In this document: piece after piece, positions 45,816 through 53,807 of the stretch
Layout of the letters: each line of letters begins with the position of its first letter
How positions within the stretch are numbered: the stretch's first letter is position 1
Assembly (NCBI GenBank): GCA_046590205.1
Contig: JBKJTT010000043.1
Span: forward strand, 14,221 to 78,220
Length of the DNA: 64,000 nucleotides
Direction: 5' to 3'
Source of the DNA: DATDEW01 sp046590205
GTDB lineage: Bacteria > Bacteroidota > Ignavibacteria > Palsa-1295
Made by a program: the position numbers and the translations under genes
Notes under the pieces: model-generated
Databases searched by the model: none
The model's input: the letters and a program-made list of their open reading frames with translations, nothing else
Told to the model about the DNA's origin: nothing

Positions 45816-46736
45816 TTATGAAAATATCCATTCTAATACTGCCATACGTATTGCTACGCCGCGTTTTACTTGTCGCAAGATAAGCGACTTCTCGGAGTCT
45901 GCCGATTCATCATCAAGCTCAACTCCCCGATTCATCGGTCCCGGATGCAAGATGTATGCATTCGTCTCATTCAATCGTGTCGCTGTTAATCCGTATCTCG
46001 CTCTAAACTCACCAAGTGTTGGTAAGTACGCTCGTGATTGACGTTCGAGTTGTATGCGAAGCATGATGACGGCATCTGCATCGGCGACAGCGCCGTCAAG
46101 TTTATATAAAACCTCAACACCAAAGACTTCTTCTATATGCCGAGGCATAAGTGTTGTTGGTCCTACGACTGAAACACTTGTCCCAAGCTTTTGTAGCAAG
46201 TAGATGTTTGAACGAGCTACTCGCGAGTGTAAAATATCTCCGACTATGACGATTTTCTTTCCCGCGAGGTCTCCCATCATCTCTCGCATTGTTGCCGCGT
46301 CGAGAAGGGCTTGCGTGGGATGTTCATGTGCTCCGTCGCCGCCATTGATGATATGAATATCAGGTGGAAGATTCTTCGCAAAGAGCTGTGGTACACCTGC
46401 AGATTGATGCCTGACTACTACAGCATCAATCTTCATCGCCGTGATTACCTTTACCGTATCAAGAAGAGATTCTCCTTTTGATAGACTACTGGTTTGCATT
46501 GAGATGCTTACTGCTTCTGCTCCGAGACGTTTTTCGGCAAGTTCGAACGATGTTCGTGTGCGGGTTGAGTTCTCAAAGAAGAGATTTGCTACAGTTCTGC
46601 CTGCAAGTAAATCTCGCTTAGGCATTGGGTCTGTTGAAAGCAGGTCTTGGAAATAGGTATCGGAGCGGTCCAGTAGGTGTAGGATATCCGCTTTTGTGAG
46701 TGGCTCGATACCGACTAAGTCTTTTCTTTTGGGCAC
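45816..46736 (-). CDS. pyrB: aspartate carbamoyltransferase, catalytic chain
   Basis: A 306-residue enzyme that condenses carbamoyl phosphate with aspartate. Carbamoyl-phosphate contacts lie in FFENSTRTRTSFELAEKRLG, SSLSKGESLLDT and HPTQALLDA, and HPGPMNRGVE is the C-terminal signature. The start is GTG 46736, the only start that keeps the conserved N-terminal helix. No pyrI or pyrR is visible. It is followed by pyrC in one transcript. Confidence 0.96.
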   Translation of the reverse strand: MPKRKDLVGIEPLTKADILHLLDRSDTYFQDLLSTDPMPKRDLLAGRTVANLFFENSTRTRTSFELAEKRLGAEAVSISMQTSSLSKGESLLDTVKVITAMKIDAVVVRHQSAGVPQLFAKNLPPDIHIINGGDGAHEHPTQALLDAATMREMMGDLAGKKIVIVGDILHSRVARSNIYLLQKLGTSVSVVGPTTLMPRHIEEVFGVEVLYKLDGAVADADAVIMLRIQLERQSRAYLPTLGEFRARYGLTATRLNETNAYILHPGPMNRGVELDDESADSEKSLILRQVKRGVAIRMAVLEWIFS

Positions 46737-46753
46737 TATGGATTCGTTTTATG

Positions 46754-46761
46754 CAAAGATA
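46754..46761 (-). promoter_or_regulatory. candidate Bacteroidota-type minus-7 box for pyrBC
   Basis: The minus strand reads TATCTTTG, a perfect TAnnTTTG match, 18 bases before the GTG of pyrB. No TTTG is present at the ideal upstream distance. A T-run or hairpin for attenuation is not apparent. Confidence 0.42.
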
Positions 46762-46844
46762 AGCTATTGTTAAAGCAACCTTCACATTTTCCACTATGTT
46801 CTAACAAGATTATACGGAAATCCGCTCTAAAAAATACCGAATTT

Positions 46845-49820
46845 TTGGCAAAATCTACGACGAAAGCTCCTGCGAAGCGCGCATCCTCTAAAAAAACGGC
46901 AATTCCTCCTGTGCCTGTGGCTCCGTATATCCCTGATGAAAGAGAAAATCTCGTCATCCGAGGGGCAAGGATGCATAATCTTAAGAGTATTGACCTCGAC
47001 ATTCCGAAAGAAAAACTTATCGTCATAACGGGTGTATCGGGTTCGGGTAAATCTTCGCTTGCATTTGATACAATCTATGCCGAAGGTCAGCGTCGATATA
47101 TCGAATCACTTTCTCCGTATGCAAGGCAGTTTCTTGATATGATGGAGCGACCCGATGTTGATTCCATCGAAGGTCTTGCTCCTGCTGTTTCTATCGAGCA
47201 GAAGACAGTTAATAACTCGCCTCGCTCGACGGTCGGTACTGTTACCGAAGTTTATGACTTCGTTCGTCTGCTTTTTGCTCGTGTCGGGACGCAGTTTTGT
47301 ATTGAGTGTGATATCCCCGTTGAGAAACAGACTCAAGACCAGATACTCGGTACGATACTCAAATATCCCGTCGGTTCGAGTTTGACGATTCTTGCACCGC
47401 TGGTTCGTGCTCGTAAGGGACATTACCGCGAGTTGTTCGCTGATACTCTTCGTTCGGGTTTCACCAAGGTTCGTATTGATGGCGAGATTCGCGAGTTGCA
47501 TGATGGGTTGCAAGTTGATCGATATAAAATTCATACTATCGAAGTTGTTATTGACCGCTTCCCTCTTGGCGATAAGTTTTCTGACCGACTTAATGAATCT
47601 ATCAAAACAGGTTTGAAACTTGGCAAAGGTGTCGTCTCTGTGCTTATCTCGAATGGTATGGGGGACATTGAGCAGCTCTTTAGCGAGAAGTATTCTTGCC
47701 CGAATTGCGGCAAGTCGTATGAAGAGCCTCAGCCGAATACTTTTTCTTTTAACTCCGCTATCGGTGCATGTGGCACATGCCATGGGCTTGGTGAAGTCCG
47801 AGACTTCGACGAGGAGCTTATATATACTGATAAAAATCTTTCCATCGAGGATGGTGCTTTGGCGCCGCTTGGCAAACATCGTAAGAATTGGCTTTGGGCA
47901 CAGGTTGAATCGGTATATACAAAGTTCAAGACTCCGCTCCAGACTCCCATCAAGAAACTTGATTCCGAACTGCTCGATGCCTTGATGAATGGCACCGGCA
48001 AAGAAAAACTTACGGTCAATTGGGAATCCAACACAGGACGGAAAGTTACGTACTCGATGAAGTTTGCAGGTATCATCGAGACATTGAAGCAGTCAGCCGG
48101 TAAGGACGGCTCAGAGACGATGAAGGAATGGGCTATGCAGTTCATGTCTTCTAAGCCATGCCAGGAGTGTAGTGGTGGTCGGCTTAAGAAGGATTCACTT
48201 TTCATTCGCGTAGATGGGAAAAATATCCACCACGTCGTGACGTTATCGTTGCAGGATGCGGCTCGTTTCTTCGTATCGCTTGAGTTCGATGGAAATAAAG
48301 ATCTCATCGCAACGCCGATACTTCGGGAAATTTCGACTCGACTTTCTTTCCTATTGCAAGTTGGCCTCGGGTATCTTTCGCTTGACCGTTCGGCTAAGAC
48401 TCTTTCGGGAGGTGAATCACAACGTATTCGTCTTGCAACCCAGATAGGTACACAGCTTGTCGGAGTGTTGTACATCCTTGACGAGCCAAGCATTGGTCTC
48501 CACCAGAGGGATAACCAGCGGCTCATCGAGTCATTAAAACAGCTTCGTGATTTGGGTAATACTGTCATTGTTGTTGAACATGATAGGGATATGATGCTTG
48601 CTGCTGACCATCTCATTGACATTGGTCCTAAAGCCGGGGAGTTTGGCGGAGAGGTCGTCGGGTTTGCTACGCCGAAGGAGTTTACTTCGGTTAATGGTGC
48701 AGATTTTTCAAGTGGCAGAGAGTTCGTAAAGCGAGACTCGCCTACTGCGGCATATCTCTCGAAAAAAGATTGGCTTACTCCTCCTGTTATTCGTACAAAA
48801 CCTGATCCGAAAAAACATCTTATCTTAAAAGGTGCGAAGGGCAATAATCTAAAGGATGTTACTCTTGACATCCCTCTTGGTTTATTGACGTGCCTTACGG
48901 GTGTATCAGGTTCAGGAAAATCAACTCTTATCAACGAGTCGCTTGCTCCCATTTTGCATCGTCAGTATTATGATACCAAAGCCGTATCATTGCCACATGA
49001 CGAGGTTATCGGGCTTGAATTGCTCGATAAGATCATCGAGATTGACCAGTCCGCCATCGGCAGAACACCTCGCTCGAATCCGGCTACATATACCGGGCTT
49101 TTTACCATGATACGCGACTTCTTCGCCGAGCTACCCGAAGCCAAGATACGCGGGTATAAGGTAGGACGCTTCAGCTTTAACGTGAAGGGCGGCCGGTGCG
49201 AGGAGTGCGAAGGTGCAGGGATGAAGCGCATCGAGATGAACTTCCTGCCCGACGTATTTGTGAACTGCGACGTATGCAACGGAAAGCGGTATAACCGCGA
49301 AACACTTGAGGTACATTTTAAGGGTAAATCCATATCCGATGTGCTCAATATGCCCGTCACCGAAGCGGTACAACTCTTTGCTGATATACCGAGGGTTCGG
49401 CGCAAGATCGATGCTCTGGAAGCTGTCGGATTGGGATATATCCGTCTTGGCCAACAAGCTCCTACCTTATCAGGTGGTGAAGCCCAGCGAGTGAAGCTGG
49501 CTACGGAGTTATCGAAAGTTGCTACTGGTAAGACCATATATATATTAGATGAACCGACTACAGGGTTGCATTTTAAGGATATAAAGCATTTACTTGATGT
49601 ATTGCTTAAACTACGTGACAAGGGTAATACCGTTGTTGTCATTGAGCATAACCTTGATGTGATTAAGATGTCCGACTGGGTTATTGACCTCGGTCCCGAG
49701 GGCGGTGCAGGCGGCGGATACATCGTCGATGAAGGCACTCCCGAAGATATCGCCTTTCACCATAAGAAGACAGGAAGCTATACCGGGATGTACTTAGAAG
49801 CAGAACTCAAAGAGTCATAG
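46845..49820 (+). CDS. uvrA: excinuclease ABC subunit A
   Basis: About 991 residues from TTG 46845 (LAKSTTKAPAKRAS...). The frame is open back to TTG 46767 and no ATG is available, so the start is uncertain. The extra Lys/Ala-rich N-terminus precedes the conserved NLVIRGARMHNLKSIDL. Two ABC modules are intact: GVSGSGKSSLAFDT and GVSGSGKSTLINES for Walker A, LSGGESQRIRLA and LSGGEAQRVKLA signatures, and ILDEPSIGLH and ILDEPTTGLH. Zinc sites are CPNCG...CGTCHG and CEECEG...CDVCNG. The protein recognises bulky DNA lesions and loads UvrB. It is divergent from pyrB. Confidence 0.95.
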   Translation: MAKSTTKAPAKRASSKKTAIPPVPVAPYIPDERENLVIRGARMHNLKSIDLDIPKEKLIVITGVSGSGKSSLAFDTIYAEGQRRYIESLSPYARQFLDMMERPDVDSIEGLAPAVSIEQKTVNNSPRSTVGTVTEVYDFVRLLFARVGTQFCIECDIPVEKQTQDQILGTILKYPVGSSLTILAPLVRARKGHYRELFADTLRSGFTKVRIDGEIRELHDGLQVDRYKIHTIEVVIDRFPLGDKFSDRLNESIKTGLKLGKGVVSVLISNGMGDIEQLFSEKYSCPNCGKSYEEPQPNTFSFNSAIGACGTCHGLGEVRDFDEELIYTDKNLSIEDGALAPLGKHRKNWLWAQVESVYTKFKTPLQTPIKKLDSELLDALMNGTGKEKLTVNWESNTGRKVTYSMKFAGIIETLKQSAGKDGSETMKEWAMQFMSSKPCQECSGGRLKKDSLFIRVDGKNIHHVVTLSLQDAARFFVSLEFDGNKDLIATPILREISTRLSFLLQVGLGYLSLDRSAKTLSGGESQRIRLATQIGTQLVGVLYILDEPSIGLHQRDNQRLIESLKQLRDLGNTVIVVEHDRDMMLAADHLIDIGPKAGEFGGEVVGFATPKEFTSVNGADFSSGREFVKRDSPTAAYLSKKDWLTPPVIRTKPDPKKHLILKGAKGNNLKDVTLDIPLGLLTCLTGVSGSGKSTLINESLAPILHRQYYDTKAVSLPHDEVIGLELLDKIIEIDQSAIGRTPRSNPATYTGLFTMIRDFFAELPEAKIRGYKVGRFSFNVKGGRCEECEGAGMKRIEMNFLPDVFVNCDVCNGKRYNRETLEVHFKGKSISDVLNMPVTEAVQLFADIPRVRRKIDALEAVGLGYIRLGQQAPTLSGGEAQRVKLATELSKVATGKTIYILDEPTTGLHFKDIKHLLDVLLKLRDKGNTVVVIEHNLDVIKMSDWVIDLGPEGGAGGGYIVDEGTPEDIAFHHKKTGSYTGMYLEAELKES

Positions 49821-49827
49821 CCCTCTT

Positions 49828-50562
49828 TTATACCTCTACCGCATCCTCATCCTCCCCTGTATCTTTATACGGCTCATCCGAAGACACTATCCTTTCAGAA
49901 CTGCCCCCTAACTCATTGATTTTACTGATAAGTAGGCGTGCACTCGCCTCTGCTTGGCGTTCATCTTGTAGCGAAAAAACCATTGGTGTTGGCTTCGGAC
50001 ATGCCTTCTCTAATTCATCGGATGCCGTGATCTCGGCGACGAACATCGCAAGCAAGGCAAGCTTACCTACCCCACCTTTATCAATATGCCCCGGCTTCGG
50101 TGCATTATGGCAGTGCGAATACACGACGACGGCAATACTATAGTCTTCCATAAGCGAGCGGAGGAAATGCAGCAAGCGCTCTTTGCGGCGTGAACCCGAA
50201 CTTGTCCATTCCCAACCGAGGATGATGACCATCCCGATGCTGCTTTCGCTGCATAACTGCTCGATGGCTTCCGCATCACCGATGAGATTGCCCCTGACAG
50301 AGCTTTTGAATAGAAGCTGCGGATTTGAATTCTGCCATGTATGGTTGGCATGGAAGTACTCCTTAAAGCGCTTATCGCTCATGCCGCAGTTCAGGATAAG
50401 CGTTGAGACGCCCGCTTTTATGGTCGAAGCGCCGAACCGGCACGAATGCACCATGGATGCCTCCGCTGATTTGGACGTGACGATGGTCACCTCGCCGTGG
50501 CGGATGGGGACATTATTGATATACGAACGATGACGGTTAACGTTTGAAGGTATTTTTGACAT
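49828..50562 (-). CDS. protein with a degenerate RecA/DnaB-like fold, probably not an active ATPase
   Basis: A 244-residue protein with no family I can name. Residues 23-37 (GEVTIVTSKSAEASM) line up with the DnaB/KaiC pattern GELTVIAGRPGMGKT, but the GKT of Walker A is replaced. Later IGMVIILGWEW stands where Walker B (LIVIDYLQL-like) is expected, with the Asp absent. The following SRRKERLLHFLRSLMED and IAVVVYSHCHN resemble the helix and the sensor strand (VIALSQ) of DnaB. The acidic C-terminus has low complexity. My reading is a RecA-fold pseudo-ATPase; this is inference. It is preceded by a good promoter candidate and a leader with two competing hairpins. Confidence 0.75.
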   Translation of the reverse strand: MSKIPSNVNRHRSYINNVPIRHGEVTIVTSKSAEASMVHSCRFGASTIKAGVSTLILNCGMSDKRFKEYFHANHTWQNSNPQLLFKSSVRGNLIGDAEAIEQLCSESSIGMVIILGWEWTSSGSRRKERLLHFLRSLMEDYSIAVVVYSHCHNAPKPGHIDKGGVGKLALLAMFVAEITASDELEKACPKPTPMVFSLQDERQAEASARLLISKINELGGSSERIVSSDEPYKDTGEDEDAVEV

Positions 50563-50596
50563 AGGTAGTTATAGAAGTTTGGAGGTTTAAGCAATA

Positions 50597-50630
50597 CACC
50601 CGTCAGGACGATGGGTGCTGTAATAAGCAC
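50597..50630 (-). promoter_or_regulatory. 5' leader with two mutually exclusive hairpins
   Basis: Reading the minus strand, GTGCT (50630-50626) can pair with AGCAC (50619-50615) across a six-base loop. Alternatively CACCCATC (50617-50610) can pair with GACGGGTG (50604-50597), eight positions with one mismatch. The two stems share bases 50615-50617, so only one can form. They lie between the predicted transcription start and the gene starting at 50562. Confidence 0.4.
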
Positions 50631-50632
50631 TG

Positions 50633-50664
50633 CAAATATACGACATTGATAAGCCAAATGCAAT
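50633..50664 (-). promoter_or_regulatory. candidate Bacteroidota-type promoter of the RecA-fold-like gene
   Basis: On the minus strand ATTG (50661-50664) is followed after 20 bases by TATATTTG (50633-50640), a perfect TAnnTTTG box. It lies about 70 bases upstream of the start codon, leaving a leader long enough for the hairpins described. Confidence 0.5.
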
Positions 50665-50770
50665 AGGTGCCCTAAAGATAGTCTGTAAGTTCTTATTTTT
50701 TATGAAAGATAGTGTAAAAGCGGCGAATATAAACCGTTATAGGCAAAAATTAATGAGCACCTAAAGTATT

Positions 50771-50990
50771 CTCGCTCCCCCGCCTTTTCAAGGCGAATAA
50801 ACCTTGCCCCCTCTCCTTTTCAAGTGCCTGTCCTGACGAAGGAAGGAAGAGGGCTGGGGTGAGGTTATTAAATAAACCCGGCGACAGCCGAACAGAATCG
50901 GAACCCCAAACCCAAGAAGAGAATAATGTATTGTTTATTAAATAACCTTCCTCTGTATCTCCTTCCTTGAAACCGAAGGAGAGGGCTCTT
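50771..50990. repeat. long direct repeat, copy A
   Basis: This unit shares three blocks with copy B: the palindromic start CTCGCTCCCCCGCCTT (50771-50795 region), a 37-bp identical block (50863-50899), and a 58-bp identical block (50915-50972). It carries an extra inserted segment (about 50796-50860) containing another palindrome-like CCCTCTCCTTTTCAA / AGAGGGCTGGGGTGAGG element. Confidence 0.85.
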
Positions 50991-51150
50991 CTCGCTCCCC
51001 CGCCTTATCAAGGCGGGGGCTGGGGGGCGGTTATTAAATAAACCCGGCGACAGCCGAACAGAATCTAACCAACCCCGAGAAGAGAATAATGTATTGTTTA
51101 TTAAATAACCTTCCTCTGTATCTCCTTCCTTGAAAAGGAAGGAGAGGGAT
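50991..51150. repeat. long direct repeat, copy B
   Basis: The second copy immediately follows copy A. It has the same palindromic start (51-base region from 50991), the 37-bp block at 51029-51065 and the 58-bp block at 51078-51135. It ends in the palindrome CTCCTTCCTTGAAAAGGAAG (about 51122-51141). It lacks the inserted segment of copy A. Confidence 0.85.
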
Positions 51151-51168
51151 TGTTTTTTCCTTGCTCCC

Positions 51169-51184
51169 CGCCGTTAAAACGGCG
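51169..51184. repeat. short palindrome, family 1
   Basis: CGCCGTTAAAACGGCG is a seven-base perfect palindrome. A related palindrome CCCGCC...GGCGGG recurs at 51332-51351, so this is a repeated family inside the gene-free region. Confidence 0.7.
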
Positions 51185-51331
51185 CGCTAATATCGGGTCG
51201 CCCCTACCGGGACTTAAAAGAGGGCTCAAAGAGTAGGGACTCGCTCCCAACACAAAAATTCATCATTCATCATTCCGCATTCATCATTTCCCCCACCCCG
51301 CTCTTCGTCCTGGAGGGACGGTTGAAATTAG

Positions 51332-51351
51332 CCCGCCATTTTAACGGCGGG
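51332..51351. repeat. short palindrome, family 1 (second copy)
   Basis: CCCGCC (51332-51337) and GGCGGG (51346-51351) flank ATTTTAAC. It is related to the palindrome at 51169-51184. Confidence 0.65.
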
Positions 51352-51371
51352 AAAAGGGAATAGAAAGGAAT

Positions 51372-51399
51372 CACAAGTCCCGTAGGGACAAATCTTGTG
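51372..51399. repeat. hairpin element with TCCCGTAGGGA core
   Basis: CACAAG (51372-51377) pairs with CTTGTG (51394-51399), and inside it TCCC (51378-51381) pairs with GGGA (51385-51388). The tight two-part palindrome looks like a dispersed small repeat. No coding potential is present. Confidence 0.65.
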
Positions 51400-51469
51400 C
51401 CCTCTCCTTTTCAAGGAGATGGCTGGGGTGAGGTTATTGATTATAATCAGCGCGAGCTGAACAGTATTA
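51399..51469. repeat. diverged third copy of the long repeat
   Basis: GCCCTCTCCTTTTCAAGGAG, GGCTGGGGTGAGGTTATT and then CGCGAGCTGAACAGTAT echo the insert and the 37-bp block of copy A (CGACAGCCGAACAGAAT). It is clearly related but mutated. Confidence 0.6.
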
Positions 51470-51568
51470 TGGAGCACGATCAAGAACAGATTTCAGAATT
51501 CATGACCTTTTAGCAATGCTCTACTTTGCAAGACCGCTTTAAGGTGCAGACAGGCTTATAATATCTAG

Positions 51569-53068
51569 TTAAATGTATAATATTCCTTCCTCACTGCTTT
51601 CGTCCTTACTATCCTCATCAATACCTTTTTTGTAATCTGACTCCGAAGGAACAACCTGAACTCCACTATAGCGTATATCTGTAAATCCACCTTGACTATA
51701 ATTGCGATCTGTCTTTTGTTGCGAAATTGAGTTTTTGGATGCTTTTTCTAGTTTGTGTAAAAATACACAAGGATTTTCTTTCACTTTATTTGAATAGTCT
51801 TTCCATGTATTAAACATGTTTAGCATAGCAATTGAAGTGCCTAGTAAAGATGGTCCCGAAAAGAAGGTGGAAGCCAAACTCATCAACGTAGGTGATAGTT
51901 TAAACGGAGCGCTCTTCTTAAAACTTGAGAAAGAATTTTTCAAGCGAGGGATTTGCACGTTAACTAACTCATGTTGTGCATTTTTGCTAGCCAATTTGAG
52001 ATCATTTGAATCTGTTGTCTTGAGAGATCTAAACAGGCGTTCAAGTTCAAGTCTAAAATTTAAGAACTCTTTCGCATTATCGTTTCGTATGTTCATTAAA
52101 TCTTCTATTGAAACACTTTCTAAAAAAGGTAAGTCAAGAGCAAGTGTGCCATTGATAGTCTTTTCTTCTATTGTAGCTTCATGAACGCCTAATAATCCAC
52201 AAGCAAAACTAGACGTAGTTAAGAGAGAAGAGTTGTAGCAATTCGCATTAGTGGCGTTAGCAATGATTGAGTTCACTACTTGTATGCATGACGAGTTTAA
52301 TGATTGTGTAAGCCAAGCATTAAAGGCGTCTTCTGATGGCGGTGTATCTGGCATTGTTTGAATAAACTCAACAATGCCACTATCTTCTGTGTTGAGTACC
52401 TGCAAATCAAAATAATGATAAATAAACCCTTTGTCTCTTTGATAGTCTCCGAAATTAATAAAAAGACCACGACAGGGCTGCAAAGAGTTTAACATCTTCC
52501 AGAGACCACCCAATTTCTGCATTCCCTTCACATTCGCATTTGAACTACAATAGAGTAATATCTCTGGTGGTAAAACATCTCGGTACTGATTAATAGGAAA
52601 ATTTATTTCTATATTTTCAGGTGGTTCAGTAATTAGAGAGGCAGGAACAAGCTTCACATAATCGGTAGCAATCATGGGAGTAATCGCTTTTAGAGATCTT
52701 AATGTAGAAGCTAATATTGGTTTGTTAATTTCCGATGAAAATCCTAAGAATTGCTTTCCAGTTTTTGCGAACTTGCCTTCTTTTGCAGTTAATCTAAAAA
52801 GCGGGTCTTCGATAATAACTTGGGGAACATATAACGCAGCTTGCTTAAGAAAGTCCAAATCAAGTTCGCGGTCTTCTAAGAATAGACGGGCAACAGTATT
52901 AGCTGATACTTCTTGCTTTAAATCAGCGTCAGACTTCAATACGTGACTACGGTACTCTTGAAGCCATTTGTTTAGATTTTCTACACTCTCATTTTTGAAA
53001 TCAGAGTCAAGGTTGCTTTGGTCAAAAAGAAGAGAGTCTGATAAATAATCGTATGTAATTGATCCCAT
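51569..53068 (-). CDS. unknown protein, second gene of an A+T-rich two-gene module
   Basis: About 499 residues from ATG 53068; a TTG at 53107 would extend it by 13 residues and close the gap to the upstream gene. I do not recognise the family. It is mostly globular and rich in Ser, Asn and Leu. One hydrophobic stretch lies near residues 395-425 (LASTFFSGPSLLGTSIAMLNMF), and the tail is acidic and Ser-rich (EDSKDESSEEG). No catalytic motif is apparent. The region is more A+T-rich than its neighbours. It lies behind the DUF5677/HEPN-like gene and is bounded downstream by the repeat region. Confidence 0.75.
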   Translation of the reverse strand: MGSITYDYLSDSLLFDQSNLDSDFKNESVENLNKWLQEYRSHVLKSDADLKQEVSANTVARLFLEDRELDLDFLKQAALYVPQVIIEDPLFRLTAKEGKFAKTGKQFLGFSSEINKPILASTLRSLKAITPMIATDYVKLVPASLITEPPENIEINFPINQYRDVLPPEILLYCSSNANVKGMQKLGGLWKMLNSLQPCRGLFINFGDYQRDKGFIYHYFDLQVLNTEDSGIVEFIQTMPDTPPSEDAFNAWLTQSLNSSCIQVVNSIIANATNANCYNSSLLTTSSFACGLLGVHEATIEEKTINGTLALDLPFLESVSIEDLMNIRNDNAKEFLNFRLELERLFRSLKTTDSNDLKLASKNAQHELVNVQIPRLKNSFSSFKKSAPFKLSPTLMSLASTFFSGPSLLGTSIAMLNMFNTWKDYSNKVKENPCVFLHKLEKASKNSISQQKTDRNYSQGGFTDIRYSGVQVVPSESDYKKGIDEDSKDESSEEGILYI

Positions 53069-53110
53069 ATAATATGCTTTTTTGCGATTGATATATAAAC
53101 GACTCAAATG

Positions 53111-53806
53111 CTACAATGTTTCTTGTCCATTTCCAAGATTTTCAATGAGCATTTCCAACTGAGATTCAAATATCAAAAAGGAATCAATGCACTCACGTAA
53201 GCACAAATCTATTGTACCAATCGCAAACTCTGTTTCAATTGGATACATTTTGGATGATAAGTCAATGGAAAGCGAAGATCTATCAATTTTGGCATAAAGT
53301 AAGAATGCACCGTTGGTATTTGCGTGAGAAAAACCTGATAGCCAACCATAAATCTTTTCAATACTTCCTAATCCTTCTCGACCTCGCTCCGCATTTTCTC
53401 TCTTATCCAGGTGCTTAATGATAGTCAAAATATTACGAGCTTCTAATGGAGTATTCTCGGATCTACTCGCATGTACTGCTAACATTAATTTCTCATGAAG
53501 CTCCTTAATGGTGATTTTTTCGTCAAGATAATCTTTAACTTGGTAATTTGCCCAATGAGCCAGCATCACAGATTCAAACAACGAACGACTTACAACTACA
53601 CAAGATAAAAGTCTATTGTGCTCGAATAAAAGAATAGCATCTGTCGCTAAATCAACAATCCTATATTTTAGTGCTTCAATTGAAGCATAAAGCTGTGGTG
53701 TTTTCCCGTGAAGTGTAATAGGACCAATATGATCCACCAACGTTCTACTAATTATAGAGAGATTTACTCTTGAATTAGCCAATATACCCGATACTTTATC
53801 TGTCAT
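53111..53806 (-). CDS. DUF5677/HEPN-like helical protein, first gene of the A+T-rich module
   Basis: A 231-residue, mostly helical soluble protein. VVSRSLFESVMLAHW (residues 71-85) and KIYGWLSGFSHANT (151-164) resemble the RSLLE...W and LS...HPN motifs of DUF5677-type, HEPN-like proteins. That relation is from memory and moderate. No canonical R-x4-6-H RNase motif is obvious. It begins one base after the stop of the E1-beta gene and precedes the 499-residue unknown gene. Its membership in a defence or toxin-type module is inference from low G+C, repeat flank and gene pairing. Confidence 0.78.
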   Translation of the reverse strand: MTDKVSGILANSRVNLSIISRTLVDHIGPITLHGKTPQLYASIEALKYRIVDLATDAILLFEHNRLLSCVVVSRSLFESVMLAHWANYQVKDYLDEKITIKELHEKLMLAVHASRSENTPLEARNILTIIKHLDKRENAERGREGLGSIEKIYGWLSGFSHANTNGAFLLYAKIDRSSLSIDLSSKMYPIETEFAIGTIDLCLRECIDSFLIFESQLEMLIENLGNGQETL

Positions 53807-53807
53807 A

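Larger units (their letters stand above)
50665..51568. other. gene-free, repeat-rich region
   Basis: Between the RecA-fold-like gene and the unknown two-gene module there is about 1 kb with no credible ORF. It contains the direct repeats and palindromes listed separately. It also has a short CATCATTCATCATTCCGCATTC-like imperfect tract near 51260-51290 and about 100 bases (51470-51568) in which I see nothing recognisable. Confidence 0.8.

Noticed and set aside
46767..46844. longer uvrA start at TTG 46767
   Set aside because: It adds a non-conserved 26-residue stretch, and no ribosome binding site supports it; start remains uncertain.
47729..48952. 407-codon open frame antisense to uvrA
   Set aside because: It mirrors the conserved uvrA codons and shows no domain of its own.
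50771..51150. CRISPR-like array in the repeat region
   Set aside because: Repeats are long, few and unequal, with no regular spacers or cas genes.
51255..51295. CATCATTC-type microsatellite
   Set aside because: Only a few imperfect units, no regular period, so it is mentioned only inside the gene-free region.
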